A DNA stretch of 64,000 bases from Haloarcula pellucida (lineage in GTDB: Archaea; Halobacteriota; Halobacteria; Halobacteriales; Haloarculaceae). Positions 49,656 through 59,052 of this stretch are shown in pieces. The DNA is taken from positions 1-64,000 of the forward strand of contig NZ_BMOU01000001.1 of NCBI RefSeq assembly GCF_014647235.1, read 5' to 3'. A program made the position numbers and the translations under genes. Below the pieces are notes generated by a model that worked only from the letters and a program-made list of their open reading frames with translations, was not told the origin of the DNA and did not search any database. How positions within the stretch are numbered: the first letter of the stretch is position 1; each line of letters opens with the position of its first letter.

Positions 49656-52193
49656 TCAGGCTTCGAGTTCGGACTGCCAGTCTTGTACCTGCCCCGCGCT
49701 CACGCCCTGCACCTCGGCAGCGATGCCGTCGGGGTCGGCCGCCCGCAGGTCCTCCAGCGATTCGATGCCAGCGGCGGCGAGTTTATCCGCCGTCGCGGCC
49801 CCGATACCGTTCAGGTCTTCTAAGTCCTCGACGGCGTTGCGGGCCTGATACTCCTCGAAGTTACAGATGGGACAGCCCAGTTCCCACGGGTCGTCGCTGT
49901 CGGGGTCGACGACGAGTTCCGGGAGGTCGTGCTCCTCGCAGAACTCCTCGGTGACCTCGATGTCGCCGTTGCGGGGGAGCGGCAACGAGTAGTCGCAGTC
50001 AGGGTAGCGCGTACACCCGACCAGCCGGGACCCCGAACGGAGGTGTTTGATGGCGAGTTCGCCGCCTTCCTCCGCGTCGCCTCCTTCGGCGGCGTCACCG
50101 CCTTCGTCTCGTTGCTCCGCCGGAGCAACGCCACACTCGGGACAGGGACCGATGACTTCGTCGTCGCTCTCGTCGGCCTTCTCGGCCTCACAGCGGGGAC
50201 AGCCGTGGACGAAGGTGTCGCGGCCGGCGAGCATCTTCACGTGGTGCATGTCGTGTTCTTCACACGTCTCGTCCAGCACGAGCGGCTCGCCCGTCGACGG
50301 GAGCGGTAGCGTGTTCCGACACTCCGGGAAGCCGTCACAGCCGACGAAGTACGACCCCTGTCTGGAGCGCCGGACGAGCATGCTCTCGCCGCACTCGGGA
50401 CACGGGCCCAGCGTCTTGTCAGCTTTCAGTGACTCCTGTAAGTGCTCGCCGATTTCCTCACGAGAGGCCGCCAGTTCGTCGAACACTTCCTGGAGCATCT
50501 CGCGGGACTCGTCGGCCACCTCTTCGAGGGTCGCCTCGCCGTTGGCGATGCGGGTCATGTCCCGCTCTAACTGGGCGGTCATGTCGTCGCTGACGACGCG
50601 GTCGGCGAACTCCTCGGCGGCCTCTACGACGGCGTTGGCGAGCGCCGTCGGCCGCGGCGGGTCGCCCTCGATGTAGCCGCGGTCGTACAGTTTCTCTAAG
50701 GTGTTGTGCCGGGTCGCCTTCGTCCCCAGTCCGAGGTCCTCCATCGTCTCGATGAGGCGAGACTGGCCGTAGCGCCGCGGCGGCTGGGTCTGTTTGGCGT
50801 CCAGTCGGACCTCCGAGATGGAGAGTTCCTCGCCCTCTTCGACGTCGGGGACGTGGTTCTCGCTGGCGCTGGAGTAGGGGTAGACGGCGTGGTAGCCCGG
50901 TTCGACCAGCCGTTTGCCGTTGGCCTTCAGCGAGCGGCCGCCGGCCTCGCTGACGACGCGTAGGCGCTCCCACGTCGCGGCTTCGGCCACCGTCGCGAAG
51001 AAGCGCCGGACGACGAGCTCGTATATCTCCCACTCGTCCTCGGATATGTCTGCCTTCGAGGGTATCTCTCCGGTCGGGTGAATCGGCGGGTGGTCGGTCG
51101 TCTCCTCGTCGCCCTCGGTGGCGACGATGTCGTCCTGTTCGAGCAGGGACTCTGCGTCCTCGCCGAAGGTCGGCGAGCCGACGAACTCGTCCAGCAGGAC
51201 GTCCTCCTCCAGATCGTCGGGGTAGACGGTGTTATCCGTCCGGGGATAGGTCATGTAGCCGGCGGTGTACAGTTCCTCGGCGATGGACATCGCGCGCTGG
51301 GCGGAGTAACCGAGCGAACTGGCCGCAGAGATGAAGGCGGTGGTGTTGAACGGCGTCGGCGGACTGTCGGTCCGGGTACGCCGGCGGACGCTCGTCACGG
51401 TGGCCGCGTCGACGCTCGTCAGGTCGGCGTAGGCGGCGTCGGCGTCGGCCTCGTTCCAGACGCGTTCGGCCTCGCTGCCGTCGTCGTCGTAGAAGTACTG
51501 GGCCTCGAAGCCCGACCCGTTCTTCTGGAGGTCGGCGAATATCTCCCAGTAGTCCTCGGGGTCGAACGCCTCGATTTCGCGTTCGCGGTCGACGATGAGT
51601 TTCAGCGTCGGGGACTGGACTCGGCCCACAGAGATGAAGTCGTCGCCCAACTGCCGGGCCGACAGCGAGAGGAAGCGGGTCAGCGCCGCGCCCCACACGA
51701 GGTCGATGATCTGGCGGGCCTCGCCGGCGGCCGCGAGGTCGAAGTCTATCTCCTCGGCGTCGGCGAAGGCGTTGCGGACCTCGCGCTCGGTAATCGAGGA
51801 GAAGCGCACGCGCGAGACGGGGATGTCCGTCTCCTCGCGGATGAGTTCGTACGCTTCCTTCCCGATGAGTTCGCCCTCGCGGTCGTAGTCTGTCGCGACC
51901 ACGGCCTCGTCGGCCCGGCGAGAGAGCGTCTTCAGCGTCGTGACGATGTTCTCTTGGGTCGGTTCCTTGGTCACCTCGGCGTCGATGAGTTCGGCGGGTT
52001 CGACGTCGCGCCAGTCGTTGTACTCGGGCGGGAAGTCGACGCCGACGACGTGCCCCGAGAGGCCGACGACGCGGGTGTCGCCCCACCGATAGACGTTGAC
52101 GCCGTTCCGTCGCTCGGCCGTCGCGCTCCCCTCCGAGAGGATTTCGGCGATGCGGCGGGCGGCGTTGTCCTTCTCCGTGATGATCAGTTCCAT
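49656..52193 (-). CDS. topA: DNA topoisomerase I, type IA (845 aa)
   Basis: The Toprim domain has TDYDREGE at 101-108. Tyr316 in AGYMTYPRTDN is the expected nucleophile. RVQSPTLKLIVDRE and the gate domains follow. After about residue 600 come four zinc-finger-like units (CPECGESMLVRR...CPECG, CPICNFEEY), and the last ~60 residues are helix-hairpin-helix-like (LNGIGAATADKLAAAGI). It relaxes negative supercoils through single-strand passage. Total length fits haloarchaeal TopA. Confidence 0.92.
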   Translation of the reverse strand: MELIITEKDNAARRIAEILSEGSATAERRNGVNVYRWGDTRVVGLSGHVVGVDFPPEYNDWRDVEPAELIDAEVTKEPTQENIVTTLKTLSRRADEAVVATDYDREGELIGKEAYELIREETDIPVSRVRFSSITEREVRNAFADAEEIDFDLAAAGEARQIIDLVWGAALTRFLSLSARQLGDDFISVGRVQSPTLKLIVDREREIEAFDPEDYWEIFADLQKNGSGFEAQYFYDDDGSEAERVWNEADADAAYADLTSVDAATVTSVRRRTRTDSPPTPFNTTAFISAASSLGYSAQRAMSIAEELYTAGYMTYPRTDNTVYPDDLEEDVLLDEFVGSPTFGEDAESLLEQDDIVATEGDEETTDHPPIHPTGEIPSKADISEDEWEIYELVVRRFFATVAEAATWERLRVVSEAGGRSLKANGKRLVEPGYHAVYPYSSASENHVPDVEEGEELSISEVRLDAKQTQPPRRYGQSRLIETMEDLGLGTKATRHNTLEKLYDRGYIEGDPPRPTALANAVVEAAEEFADRVVSDDMTAQLERDMTRIANGEATLEEVADESREMLQEVFDELAASREEIGEHLQESLKADKTLGPCPECGESMLVRRSRQGSYFVGCDGFPECRNTLPLPSTGEPLVLDETCEEHDMHHVKMLAGRDTFVHGCPRCEAEKADESDDEVIGPCPECGVAPAEQRDEGGDAAEGGDAEEGGELAIKHLRSGSRLVGCTRYPDCDYSLPLPRNGDIEVTEEFCEEHDLPELVVDPDSDDPWELGCPICNFEEYQARNAVEDLEDLNGIGAATADKLAAAGIESLEDLRAADPDGIAAEVQGVSAGQVQDWQSELEA

Positions 52194-52391
52194 CGGACAC
52201 CACCTGCGGTAGTCATTAGCGGTCGCTACGCCCGGAGACGTTCTAAAGACTTTCGGCGAAAATCGGCCGACAGCGCGGGTGTGCGGGCGCTTGCGGGCGC
52301 ACCTACACGCACGCGCGGTGGGGGCTGATAGGTCGGCACGCGCCGGGTACCACCATCCAAACGGTCGCTCGGATACGACACCGGCATTAAA

Positions 52392-52443
52392 TAATATATT
52401 GGTGTATTGACGATACTAGTGTGTTATTAGTTAACTTTTAACA
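52392..52443 (+). promoter_or_regulatory. AT-rich promoter/operator region of gltBD
   Basis: A strongly AT-rich stretch has TAATATATT at 52392-52400 as likely TATA, with GTAT (52404-52407) and ATAC (52413-52416) as inverted arms near the expected start of transcription. Outer AATAA...TTATT arms (52390-52394 and 52424-52428) enclose them. A nitrogen- or Lrp-type regulator might bind here (inference). Confidence 0.4.
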
Positions 52444-55400
52444 ATGTGGGGTGCCTTGACCCGCTCGTCCCAGTATCGACGTGACCCGGTCCGGCGGTCG
52501 ACGAGGCGTCGGCGACGCACACCAGTCCACGACGTTCCGATAGCGACCGTGAGAAGGACCGGCACCGACGCACCGCTGTCCGACCCCCACGACCAGCGTG
52601 CGAACTGTGGCGTGGGCGTCCTCGTCAACCTCGACGGGCGGCGAACGCACGCCGTCGTCGAGGACGGGTTCGAGGTGCTGGAGAACCTCGACCACCGCGG
52701 CGCACGCGGCGCGGAGGCGAACACCGGCGACGGGGCGGGGATGCTCGTCCAGAAGCCCCACGCCTTCTTCGCCGACGTCGTCCCCGACCTCGGCGGCTAC
52801 GACGAGTACGGCGTCGGAATGGTGTTCCTCCCACAGGACCCCGACGAGCGCGACCGGTTCCGTGACCTACTGGAGAGCGCGGCCGCCGACGAGGGCTTCG
52901 AGGTGGTCGCGTGGCGCGAGGTACCGACGGACAACACCGGCCTCGGGAAGACGGCGCTGGACAGCGAACCCGCCGTCTGGCAGGTGTTCGTCGAACCGAC
53001 GGACTCGCTCGCCCCCGATGACCTCGACACGCGTCTGTACGTCCTGCGCCGGGTCGTAGAACGGCGGGTCGACGAGCGGAACCCGCCCGGCGCGGACCGC
53101 TTCTACGTATGCTCGCTGGACCGCCGGACCGTCGTCTACAAGGGCCTGCTGACGAACGGCCAACTCCGGTCGTACTACCCCGACCTCTCGGACGAGCGGG
53201 TCCGAACGAGGCTCGTCTTCGTCCACGCGCGGTTCTCGACGAACACGCTCGGCGCGTGGGAACTGGCCCACCCCTACCGGAAGGTCGTCCACAACGGCGA
53301 GGTCAACACCCTCCGGGGCAACCTCAACTGGATGGCCGCCCGCGAGTCCGACCTCGACAGCCCCGTGCTGGGCGAGGCCGTCGAGAAACTGACGCCCGTC
53401 ACCCACGCCGACCAGAGCGACACGGCCGTCGTCGACAACGTCCTCGAACTCCTCGTCGAGGGCGGCCGCCCCCTTCCGCATGCCCTCCGGATGCTGGTCC
53501 CCGAGGCGTGGCACGGCGACGACGCCATGGACGACGACCGGCGGGACTGGTACCGCTACCACGCGACCGTCAGCGAACCGTGGGACGGCCCCCTCCTCGT
53601 CGCGGCGACCGACGGTGACCGCGTCGGCGCGGTGCTGGACCGTAACGGTCTGCGCCCCTGTCGGTACTACGTCACGACCGACGACCGACTGGTGATGGCC
53701 AGCGAGACGGGCGTCCTCGATGCGGACCCCTCGGAAGTGGTCACGAAAGACCGCCTCCAGCCCGGGCAGATGTTCTACGCCGACCCCGACGAGGGTCGCA
53801 TCGTCCCCGACGAGGAGGTGTTCGACCGCCTCACCGACGAGGACTACGGCGCGTGGGTGTCCCGCGAGCGAGTCGACCTCTCGGACCTCGTGGACGGGAG
53901 CGACCCGCCACCGTCGCCGCCAGCGGACGCCGACGTCCGCGCTCGGCAGCGAGCCTTCGGCTACACGCGCGAGCATCTGGACCGCCTCGTCGAACCGATG
54001 GCCGAGGCGGGCAGTGACCCCATCGGCGCGATGGGCAACGACACGCCGCTGTCCGTGCTCTCGGAGCGCAACAAGACCCTCTTTACGTACTTCAAACAAC
54101 TGTTCGCGCAGGTGTCGAACCCGCCGTTGGACTACATCCGCGAGGACGTCGTCACCTCCCTGTACACCCACGTCGGCCGCCAGCGGAACCTGCTCGGCGA
54201 GACGCCGGCCCACGCCCGACGCCTGTTCTGCGAGTCGCCGATACTCACCCGCGAGGAACTCGCCGCCGTCGAGAACGTCGACGAGAACGGCATCCGCGCC
54301 GCCACGATAGACCTCACCTACGAGAAGGGAGCGACGACCCTCGCACCCGCCGTCGAACGCGTCCGCGAGGCCGCCGACGCGGCCATCGACGACGGGTGCG
54401 AGGTGCTCGTCCTCTCGGACCGGGCCGTCGGCCCCGACCGCGTGCCGATTCCGTCGTTGCTCGCCGTCGGCGCGGTCCACCACCACCTCGTCCGCACCGG
54501 CCGTCGCACGCACGTCGGGGTGGTCCTCGACTCCGGCCAGCCGTGTGCGGTCCACCACGTCTGCACGCTCGTCGGCTACGGGGCCGACGCGCTCTGTCCG
54601 TCCCTCGCCTACGAGAGCATCGACGCGATGGTCGCGGACGGCGTGCTGGAGTGCGACCGTGAGGAGGCGCTGGCGGCCTACCGGCACGCCCTCGACGACG
54701 GCCTCCAGAAGGTGATGGCGAAGATGGGCATCTCGACGCTGTCGAGTTACAAGGGCGCGCAGGTGTTCGAGGCCGTCGGCCTGGACTCCGGGTTCGTCGC
54801 GGAGTACTTCGCGGGGACGACGGCCCGCACGGAGGGCATCGACGTCGACGACTTGGAGGCCGACGTGCTCGAACGCCACCACCACGCCTTCGAGGCCGAC
54901 GCCGGCACGACCCTCGACCCCGGCGGCGAACTCTACTGGCGGCGCGACGGCGAGTTCCACCAGTGGAACCCCAACACCATCGGCAAACTCCAGTACGCCG
55001 CACAGGCCGGCGACTTCGCGGCCTATCGGGAGTTCGCCGAGATGGTGAACGACCAGCAGGAACGACTCCAGACGCTCCGGGGCCTCCTCGAACTCGACAC
55101 CGAGAGCCGTGAGTCGGTCCCGCTCGAAGCGGTGGAACCCGTCCACAGCATCGTCGAGCGGTTCTTCACCGCCTCGATGTCGTTCGGGTCGCTCAGCAAG
55201 GAGGCCCACGAGACGCTGGCCGTCGCGATGAACCGCATCGGCGGGACCGCCTGCTCCGGCGAGGGCGGCGAACCCGTCGAGCGGTTCGGCACCGAACGCG
55301 AGTGCGGGAACAAGCAGGTCGCCTCGGGCCGGTTCGGCGTCACCGCGACGTATCTGGCCAACGCCGACCACCTCGGCATCAAGATGGCGCAGGGGTCGAA

Positions 55401-57069
55401 ACCCGGCGAGGGCGGTCACCTCCCCGGCGAGAAGGTCAACGAGATAATCGCCGAGACGCGCAACACGACCCCCGGCGTCCCGCTCATCTCGCCACCGCCC
55501 CACCACGACATCTACTCCATCGAGGACCTCGCGCAACTCGTCCACGACCTGAAGTGTGCGAACGCCGACGCCGACGTCCACGTCAAACTCGTCTCCGAGG
55601 CCGGCGTGGGCATCATCGCCGCCGGCGTCGCGAAGGCGAAGGCCGACGCCGTCCTGATAAGCGGCCAGTCGGGCGGCACCGGCGCGTCGCCGAAGACGAG
55701 CATCAAGTCCGCCGGGTTGCCGTGGGAACTCGGCATCGCAGAGGCGAACCAAATTCTCCGGGCGAACGACCTGCGCTCGCGCATCCGGGTCCGCGTCGAC
55801 GGCGGCATGAAGACCGGCCGGGACGTCGTCGTGGCGGCGCTGTTGGGTGCCGAGGAGTACGGCTTCGGGACCGCACCGCTCGTGACCTGTGGCTGTATCA
55901 TGCTCCGGAAGTGCCACTGCAACACCTGCTCGGTCGGCGTCGCCACGCAGGACCCGGACCTCCGGGAGAAGTTCCCCGGCCGACCCGCGTACGTCGTGAA
56001 CTACGTGACCTGCATCGCACAGGAGGTCCGGGAGTACATGGCCGAACTGGGCGTCCGGTCGATGGACGACCTCGTCGGCCGGGTGGACCTGCTCTCCCAA
56101 CGCGAGGTGAGCCACGACCGCGCCGCGTCGGTGGACCTCTCGGCGCTCCTGACCGTCCCCGAGGGCGGCGGCCGCCGACAGACCCGGACACAGGACCACG
56201 GACTGGACGAGAAACTCGACCACGAACTCCTCGACCGCGCCAGACCGGCGCTGGAACGCGGCGAGTCCGTCGACGTCTCGCTCCCGATTCGCAACCGGGG
56301 CCGGACGGTCGGAGCGATGCTGAGTTCCGAAGTCGCCGACCGCTACGGCGAGGCGGGCCTCCCCGACGACACCGTCACCGTCGAGTTCGAAGGGTCGGCC
56401 GGTCAGAGCTTCGGGGCGTTCCTCGCGTCGGGGGTCACGCTCTCGCTGGCCGGCGACGCGAACGACTACGTCGGGAAGGGACTCTCCGGCGGGAAACTCG
56501 TCGTGCGGACGCCAGACGAGGCGGCCTACGACGCGACCGACAACGTCGTGATCGGCAACGTCGCGCTGTACGGCGCGACCGACGGCGAGGCCTACGTCAA
56601 CGGCGTCGCGGGCGAGCGGTTCGCCGTCCGCAACTCCGGCGTGACGGCGGTCGTCGAGGGCGTCGGCGACCACGGCTGTGAGTACATGACCGGCGGCGTC
56701 GTCGTCGTGCTGGGCGACACCGGCCGGAACTTCGCCGCGGGGATGTCCGGCGGCGAGGTGTACGTCCTCGACAGGGACGGCCGGTTCCGCGACCGGGTCA
56801 ACACCGGGATGGTCCACTTCGACCCACTGGACGACCGGGACCGCCGCCTCGTCAGACGGATGGTCGAGAACCACTACCGCTACACCGGCAGTGACCGCGC
56901 CCGCGAGGTGCTGGACGACTGGGAGACGGCCGTCGCGCAGTTCGTGAAGGTGATGCCGGACGCCTTCGCCGCCGTGCTGGACGACCGACTCGCCGAGGGG
57001 GAGGACCCGCGGGCGTCGCTCCCGCCGGAACCAGCGGCCGCCGCAGAACGGGTGACCACAGATGACTGA
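52444..57069 (+). CDS. gltB: Glutamate synthase large subunit (1541 aa)
   Basis: The class II amidotransferase domain begins at Cys55 (QRANCGVGVLVN); this Cys must be freed by removal of the N-terminal propeptide, which is 54 residues from the ATG at 52444 or 19 from the GTG at 52549. The first start follows the promoter directly. A central domain (about 460-790), an FMN-binding synthase domain (about 810-1190) with GQSGGTGASPKTSIKSAG, and a 3Fe-4S motif CGCIMLRKCHCNTC (about 1150) follow. A GxGxG beta-helix domain (from about 1280) ends it. It makes glutamate from glutamine and 2-oxoglutarate. It overlaps gltD by 8 bp. Confidence 0.95.
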   Translation: MWGALTRSSQYRRDPVRRSTRRRRRTPVHDVPIATVRRTGTDAPLSDPHDQRANCGVGVLVNLDGRRTHAVVEDGFEVLENLDHRGARGAEANTGDGAGMLVQKPHAFFADVVPDLGGYDEYGVGMVFLPQDPDERDRFRDLLESAAADEGFEVVAWREVPTDNTGLGKTALDSEPAVWQVFVEPTDSLAPDDLDTRLYVLRRVVERRVDERNPPGADRFYVCSLDRRTVVYKGLLTNGQLRSYYPDLSDERVRTRLVFVHARFSTNTLGAWELAHPYRKVVHNGEVNTLRGNLNWMAARESDLDSPVLGEAVEKLTPVTHADQSDTAVVDNVLELLVEGGRPLPHALRMLVPEAWHGDDAMDDDRRDWYRYHATVSEPWDGPLLVAATDGDRVGAVLDRNGLRPCRYYVTTDDRLVMASETGVLDADPSEVVTKDRLQPGQMFYADPDEGRIVPDEEVFDRLTDEDYGAWVSRERVDLSDLVDGSDPPPSPPADADVRARQRAFGYTREHLDRLVEPMAEAGSDPIGAMGNDTPLSVLSERNKTLFTYFKQLFAQVSNPPLDYIREDVVTSLYTHVGRQRNLLGETPAHARRLFCESPILTREELAAVENVDENGIRAATIDLTYEKGATTLAPAVERVREAADAAIDDGCEVLVLSDRAVGPDRVPIPSLLAVGAVHHHLVRTGRRTHVGVVLDSGQPCAVHHVCTLVGYGADALCPSLAYESIDAMVADGVLECDREEALAAYRHALDDGLQKVMAKMGISTLSSYKGAQVFEAVGLDSGFVAEYFAGTTARTEGIDVDDLEADVLERHHHAFEADAGTTLDPGGELYWRRDGEFHQWNPNTIGKLQYAAQAGDFAAYREFAEMVNDQQERLQTLRGLLELDTESRESVPLEAVEPVHSIVERFFTASMSFGSLSKEAHETLAVAMNRIGGTACSGEGGEPVERFGTERECGNKQVASGRFGVTATYLANADHLGIKMAQGSKPGEGGHLPGEKVNEIIAETRNTTPGVPLISPPPHHDIYSIEDLAQLVHDLKCANADADVHVKLVSEAGVGIIAAGVAKAKADAVLISGQSGGTGASPKTSIKSAGLPWELGIAEANQILRANDLRSRIRVRVDGGMKTGRDVVVAALLGAEEYGFGTAPLVTCGCIMLRKCHCNTCSVGVATQDPDLREKFPGRPAYVVNYVTCIAQEVREYMAELGVRSMDDLVGRVDLLSQREVSHDRAASVDLSALLTVPEGGGRRQTRTQDHGLDEKLDHELLDRARPALERGESVDVSLPIRNRGRTVGAMLSSEVADRYGEAGLPDDTVTVEFEGSAGQSFGAFLASGVTLSLAGDANDYVGKGLSGGKLVVRTPDEAAYDATDNVVIGNVALYGATDGEAYVNGVAGERFAVRNSGVTAVVEGVGDHGCEYMTGGVVVVLGDTGRNFAAGMSGGEVYVLDRDGRFRDRVNTGMVHFDPLDDRDRRLVRRMVENHYRYTGSDRAREVLDDWETAVAQFVKVMPDAFAAVLDDRLAEGEDPRASLPPEPAAAAERVTTDD

Positions 57070-58534
57070 GCCACATCCGAACGGCTGGCGCGACCACGAC
57101 CGAGCGGACATCGAGAAGCGCGACCCGGCGGAGCGGGCCGACGACTTCGACGAAATCTGGCAGGAGACGTGGGACGCCGAGACGCTCCGCGAGCAGGGGA
57201 AACGGTGCATGGACTGTGGCGTCCCCACCTGCATGAGCGGGTGCCCCATCGGCAACGTCGTTCCCGAATGGAACGACCTCGTCTACCGCGACGACTGGAA
57301 GCGGGCGCTGGACCGTCTCCACGAGACCAACAACTTCCCGGAGTTCACGGGCTACACCTGCCCGGCCCCCTGCGAGAGCGCCTGCGTCCTCGCGTACAAC
57401 GACGACCCGGTGACCATCAAGAGCATCGAGCGCGCCATCGTCGACGTGGGGTGGGCGGAGGGGTGGATTACGCCCGAACCGCCGGCCGAGCGGACCGAGT
57501 ACCACGTCGGCGTCGTCGGGAGCGGTCCGGCGGGACTGGCCGCCGCCCAGCAACTCGCCCGCGTGGGCCACCGCGTCACGGTGTACGAGCGAGACGACGC
57601 GGTCGGCGGCCTCATGCGCTACGGCATCCCCGACTTCAAGTTCCGGAAGTCCCGCATCGACCGCCGAACCGACCAGCTACGGGCCGAGGGCGTCACCTTC
57701 CAGACGAATACCGAAGTCGGGAGCGACGTCGCGGCCGACACCCTCGTCGCGGACCACGACGCCGTCTGCCTCGCCGTCGGCGCACAGCGCCAGCGGGACA
57801 TCGACCTCCCGGGGCGTGACCTCGACGGCGTCCACTTCGCGATGGAGTACCTCCGCCAGACGAACCGCGAACAGGCGGGCGACGACGCCGAACGGATTCC
57901 GGTCGAGGGGCGCGACGTCGTCGTGCTGGGCGGCGGCGACACCGGGGCCGACTGCGTGGCGACGGCCCACCGGCACGGGGCGTCACAGGTCGTCCAGATA
58001 GGCATCCGGGAGCGACCGCCCGAGGAACGGCCGCCGAACAACCCGTGGCCCGAGCAACCGAAGACCTACCACGAGACCTACGCACAGGAGGAAGACGGGA
58101 GCGAGGCGTTCGGCGTCGACACGCAGGCGTTCGTCGACACCGACGGCGACGGCCACGTCGACTGTCTCGACGCCGAGCGGGTCGAGTGGAGCTACGACGA
58201 GGACGGTGCGCGCGCCGAAAAGACCGTCGTCGACCCCTCGCTGGAGATCTCCGCCGACGTCGTGTTCGTCGCTATCGGGTTCACCGGTCCCACGAACAAC
58301 CCGTTCGAAGACCTCGGGGTCGAACGGGCCGCAGACGGCACCTTCCAGACGGACGAGCGGAAGATGACGGCCGTCGAAGGGGTGTTCGCCGCCGGCGACG
58401 CGACCCGTGGGCAGTCCCTCGTCGTCTGGGCCATCGGCGAGGGGCGCGACGCCGCCCGACACGTCGACGCGTACCTCACCGGTGAGACGGACCTCCCGCC
58501 GAGTCTGGCGACGGACAACCCGCCGCTGCTCTAG
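57062..58534 (+). CDS. gltD: Glutamate synthase small subunit (490 aa)
   Basis: Two 4Fe-4S motifs lie in the first 120 residues (CMDCGVPTCMSGCPIGN and CPAPCESACVLAY). The FAD site VGVVGSGPAGLAAAQQLA is at about residues 150-167, and the NADPH site VVVLGGGDTGADCVATAHRHG at about 285-305. VFAAGDATRGQSLVVWAIGEG closes the FAD pocket. It delivers electrons from NADPH to GltB. The 8-bp overlap couples its translation to gltB. Confidence 0.95.
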   Translation: MTEPHPNGWRDHDRADIEKRDPAERADDFDEIWQETWDAETLREQGKRCMDCGVPTCMSGCPIGNVVPEWNDLVYRDDWKRALDRLHETNNFPEFTGYTCPAPCESACVLAYNDDPVTIKSIERAIVDVGWAEGWITPEPPAERTEYHVGVVGSGPAGLAAAQQLARVGHRVTVYERDDAVGGLMRYGIPDFKFRKSRIDRRTDQLRAEGVTFQTNTEVGSDVAADTLVADHDAVCLAVGAQRQRDIDLPGRDLDGVHFAMEYLRQTNREQAGDDAERIPVEGRDVVVLGGGDTGADCVATAHRHGASQVVQIGIRERPPEERPPNNPWPEQPKTYHETYAQEEDGSEAFGVDTQAFVDTDGDGHVDCLDAERVEWSYDEDGARAEKTVVDPSLEISADVVFVAIGFTGPTNNPFEDLGVERAADGTFQTDERKMTAVEGVFAAGDATRGQSLVVWAIGEGRDAARHVDAYLTGETDLPPSLATDNPPLL

Positions 58535-58995
58535 TCCGGGGTGAGCGGTTTCGCCACGCGGACACGTCGCACGTCGCCGTCTCGCTCGACAGTCTCGCCT
58601 CGCTCGAACCCGTGTCGTTCGAAGAAGCCGACGGCGGTTCGCGGCGTGGCGGCGCGGAGGCGGTCGCGACCCGCCTCGCACGCCCGCCGTTCGAGCTGCT
58701 CCAGAAGCGTACTCCCGCACCCGCTGCCCTCGTGGTCCGGCGCGGTGTAGAGCGCGCCGAGTTCGCCCGTCTCGGTGTTCACCGCGCCGTAGCCGACGGC
58801 CGTGACCTCGCTCTCTACGACGAGGACGACCCACGCCGGGTCGGCTACCCACTCGGGCAGGCGGTCGTCCGGCGACGCCACGAGGTCCGCGAACACCGCG
58901 CGGTCGTACTCGCCGGTGAACGCGGCTTCGATTGCCTGTCGGCGAATCACGTCGAGTGCGGGGACGTCGGCGGCGGTGGCTTCGCGGACGTTCAT
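58531..58995 (-). CDS. GNAT-family N-acetyltransferase (154 aa)
   Basis: The acetyl-CoA-binding segment LGALYTAPDHEGSGCGSTLLEQLERRACEAG (R/Q-x-x-G-x-G/A variant) is at about residues 78-108, preceded by VVLVVESEVTAVGYGAVN strands and followed by PRTAVGFFERHGFER, as in GNAT enzymes. Substrate unknown. It overlaps gltD by 4 bp convergently. Confidence 0.85.
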   Translation of the reverse strand: MNVREATAADVPALDVIRRQAIEAAFTGEYDRAVFADLVASPDDRLPEWVADPAWVVLVVESEVTAVGYGAVNTETGELGALYTAPDHEGSGCGSTLLEQLERRACEAGRDRLRAATPRTAVGFFERHGFERGETVERDGDVRRVRVAKPLTPD

Positions 58996-59052
58996 GCGTG
59001 GTCGGACGGCGTGGCGTCCGTCGTCGGAATATCGGCCGCCTGCGGGTTGACT

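Noticed and set aside
52867-57255. Minus-strand frame of 1462 codons opposite gltB
   Set aside because: Very long, but only a mirror of gltB codon bias; gltB motifs on the plus strand are unambiguous.
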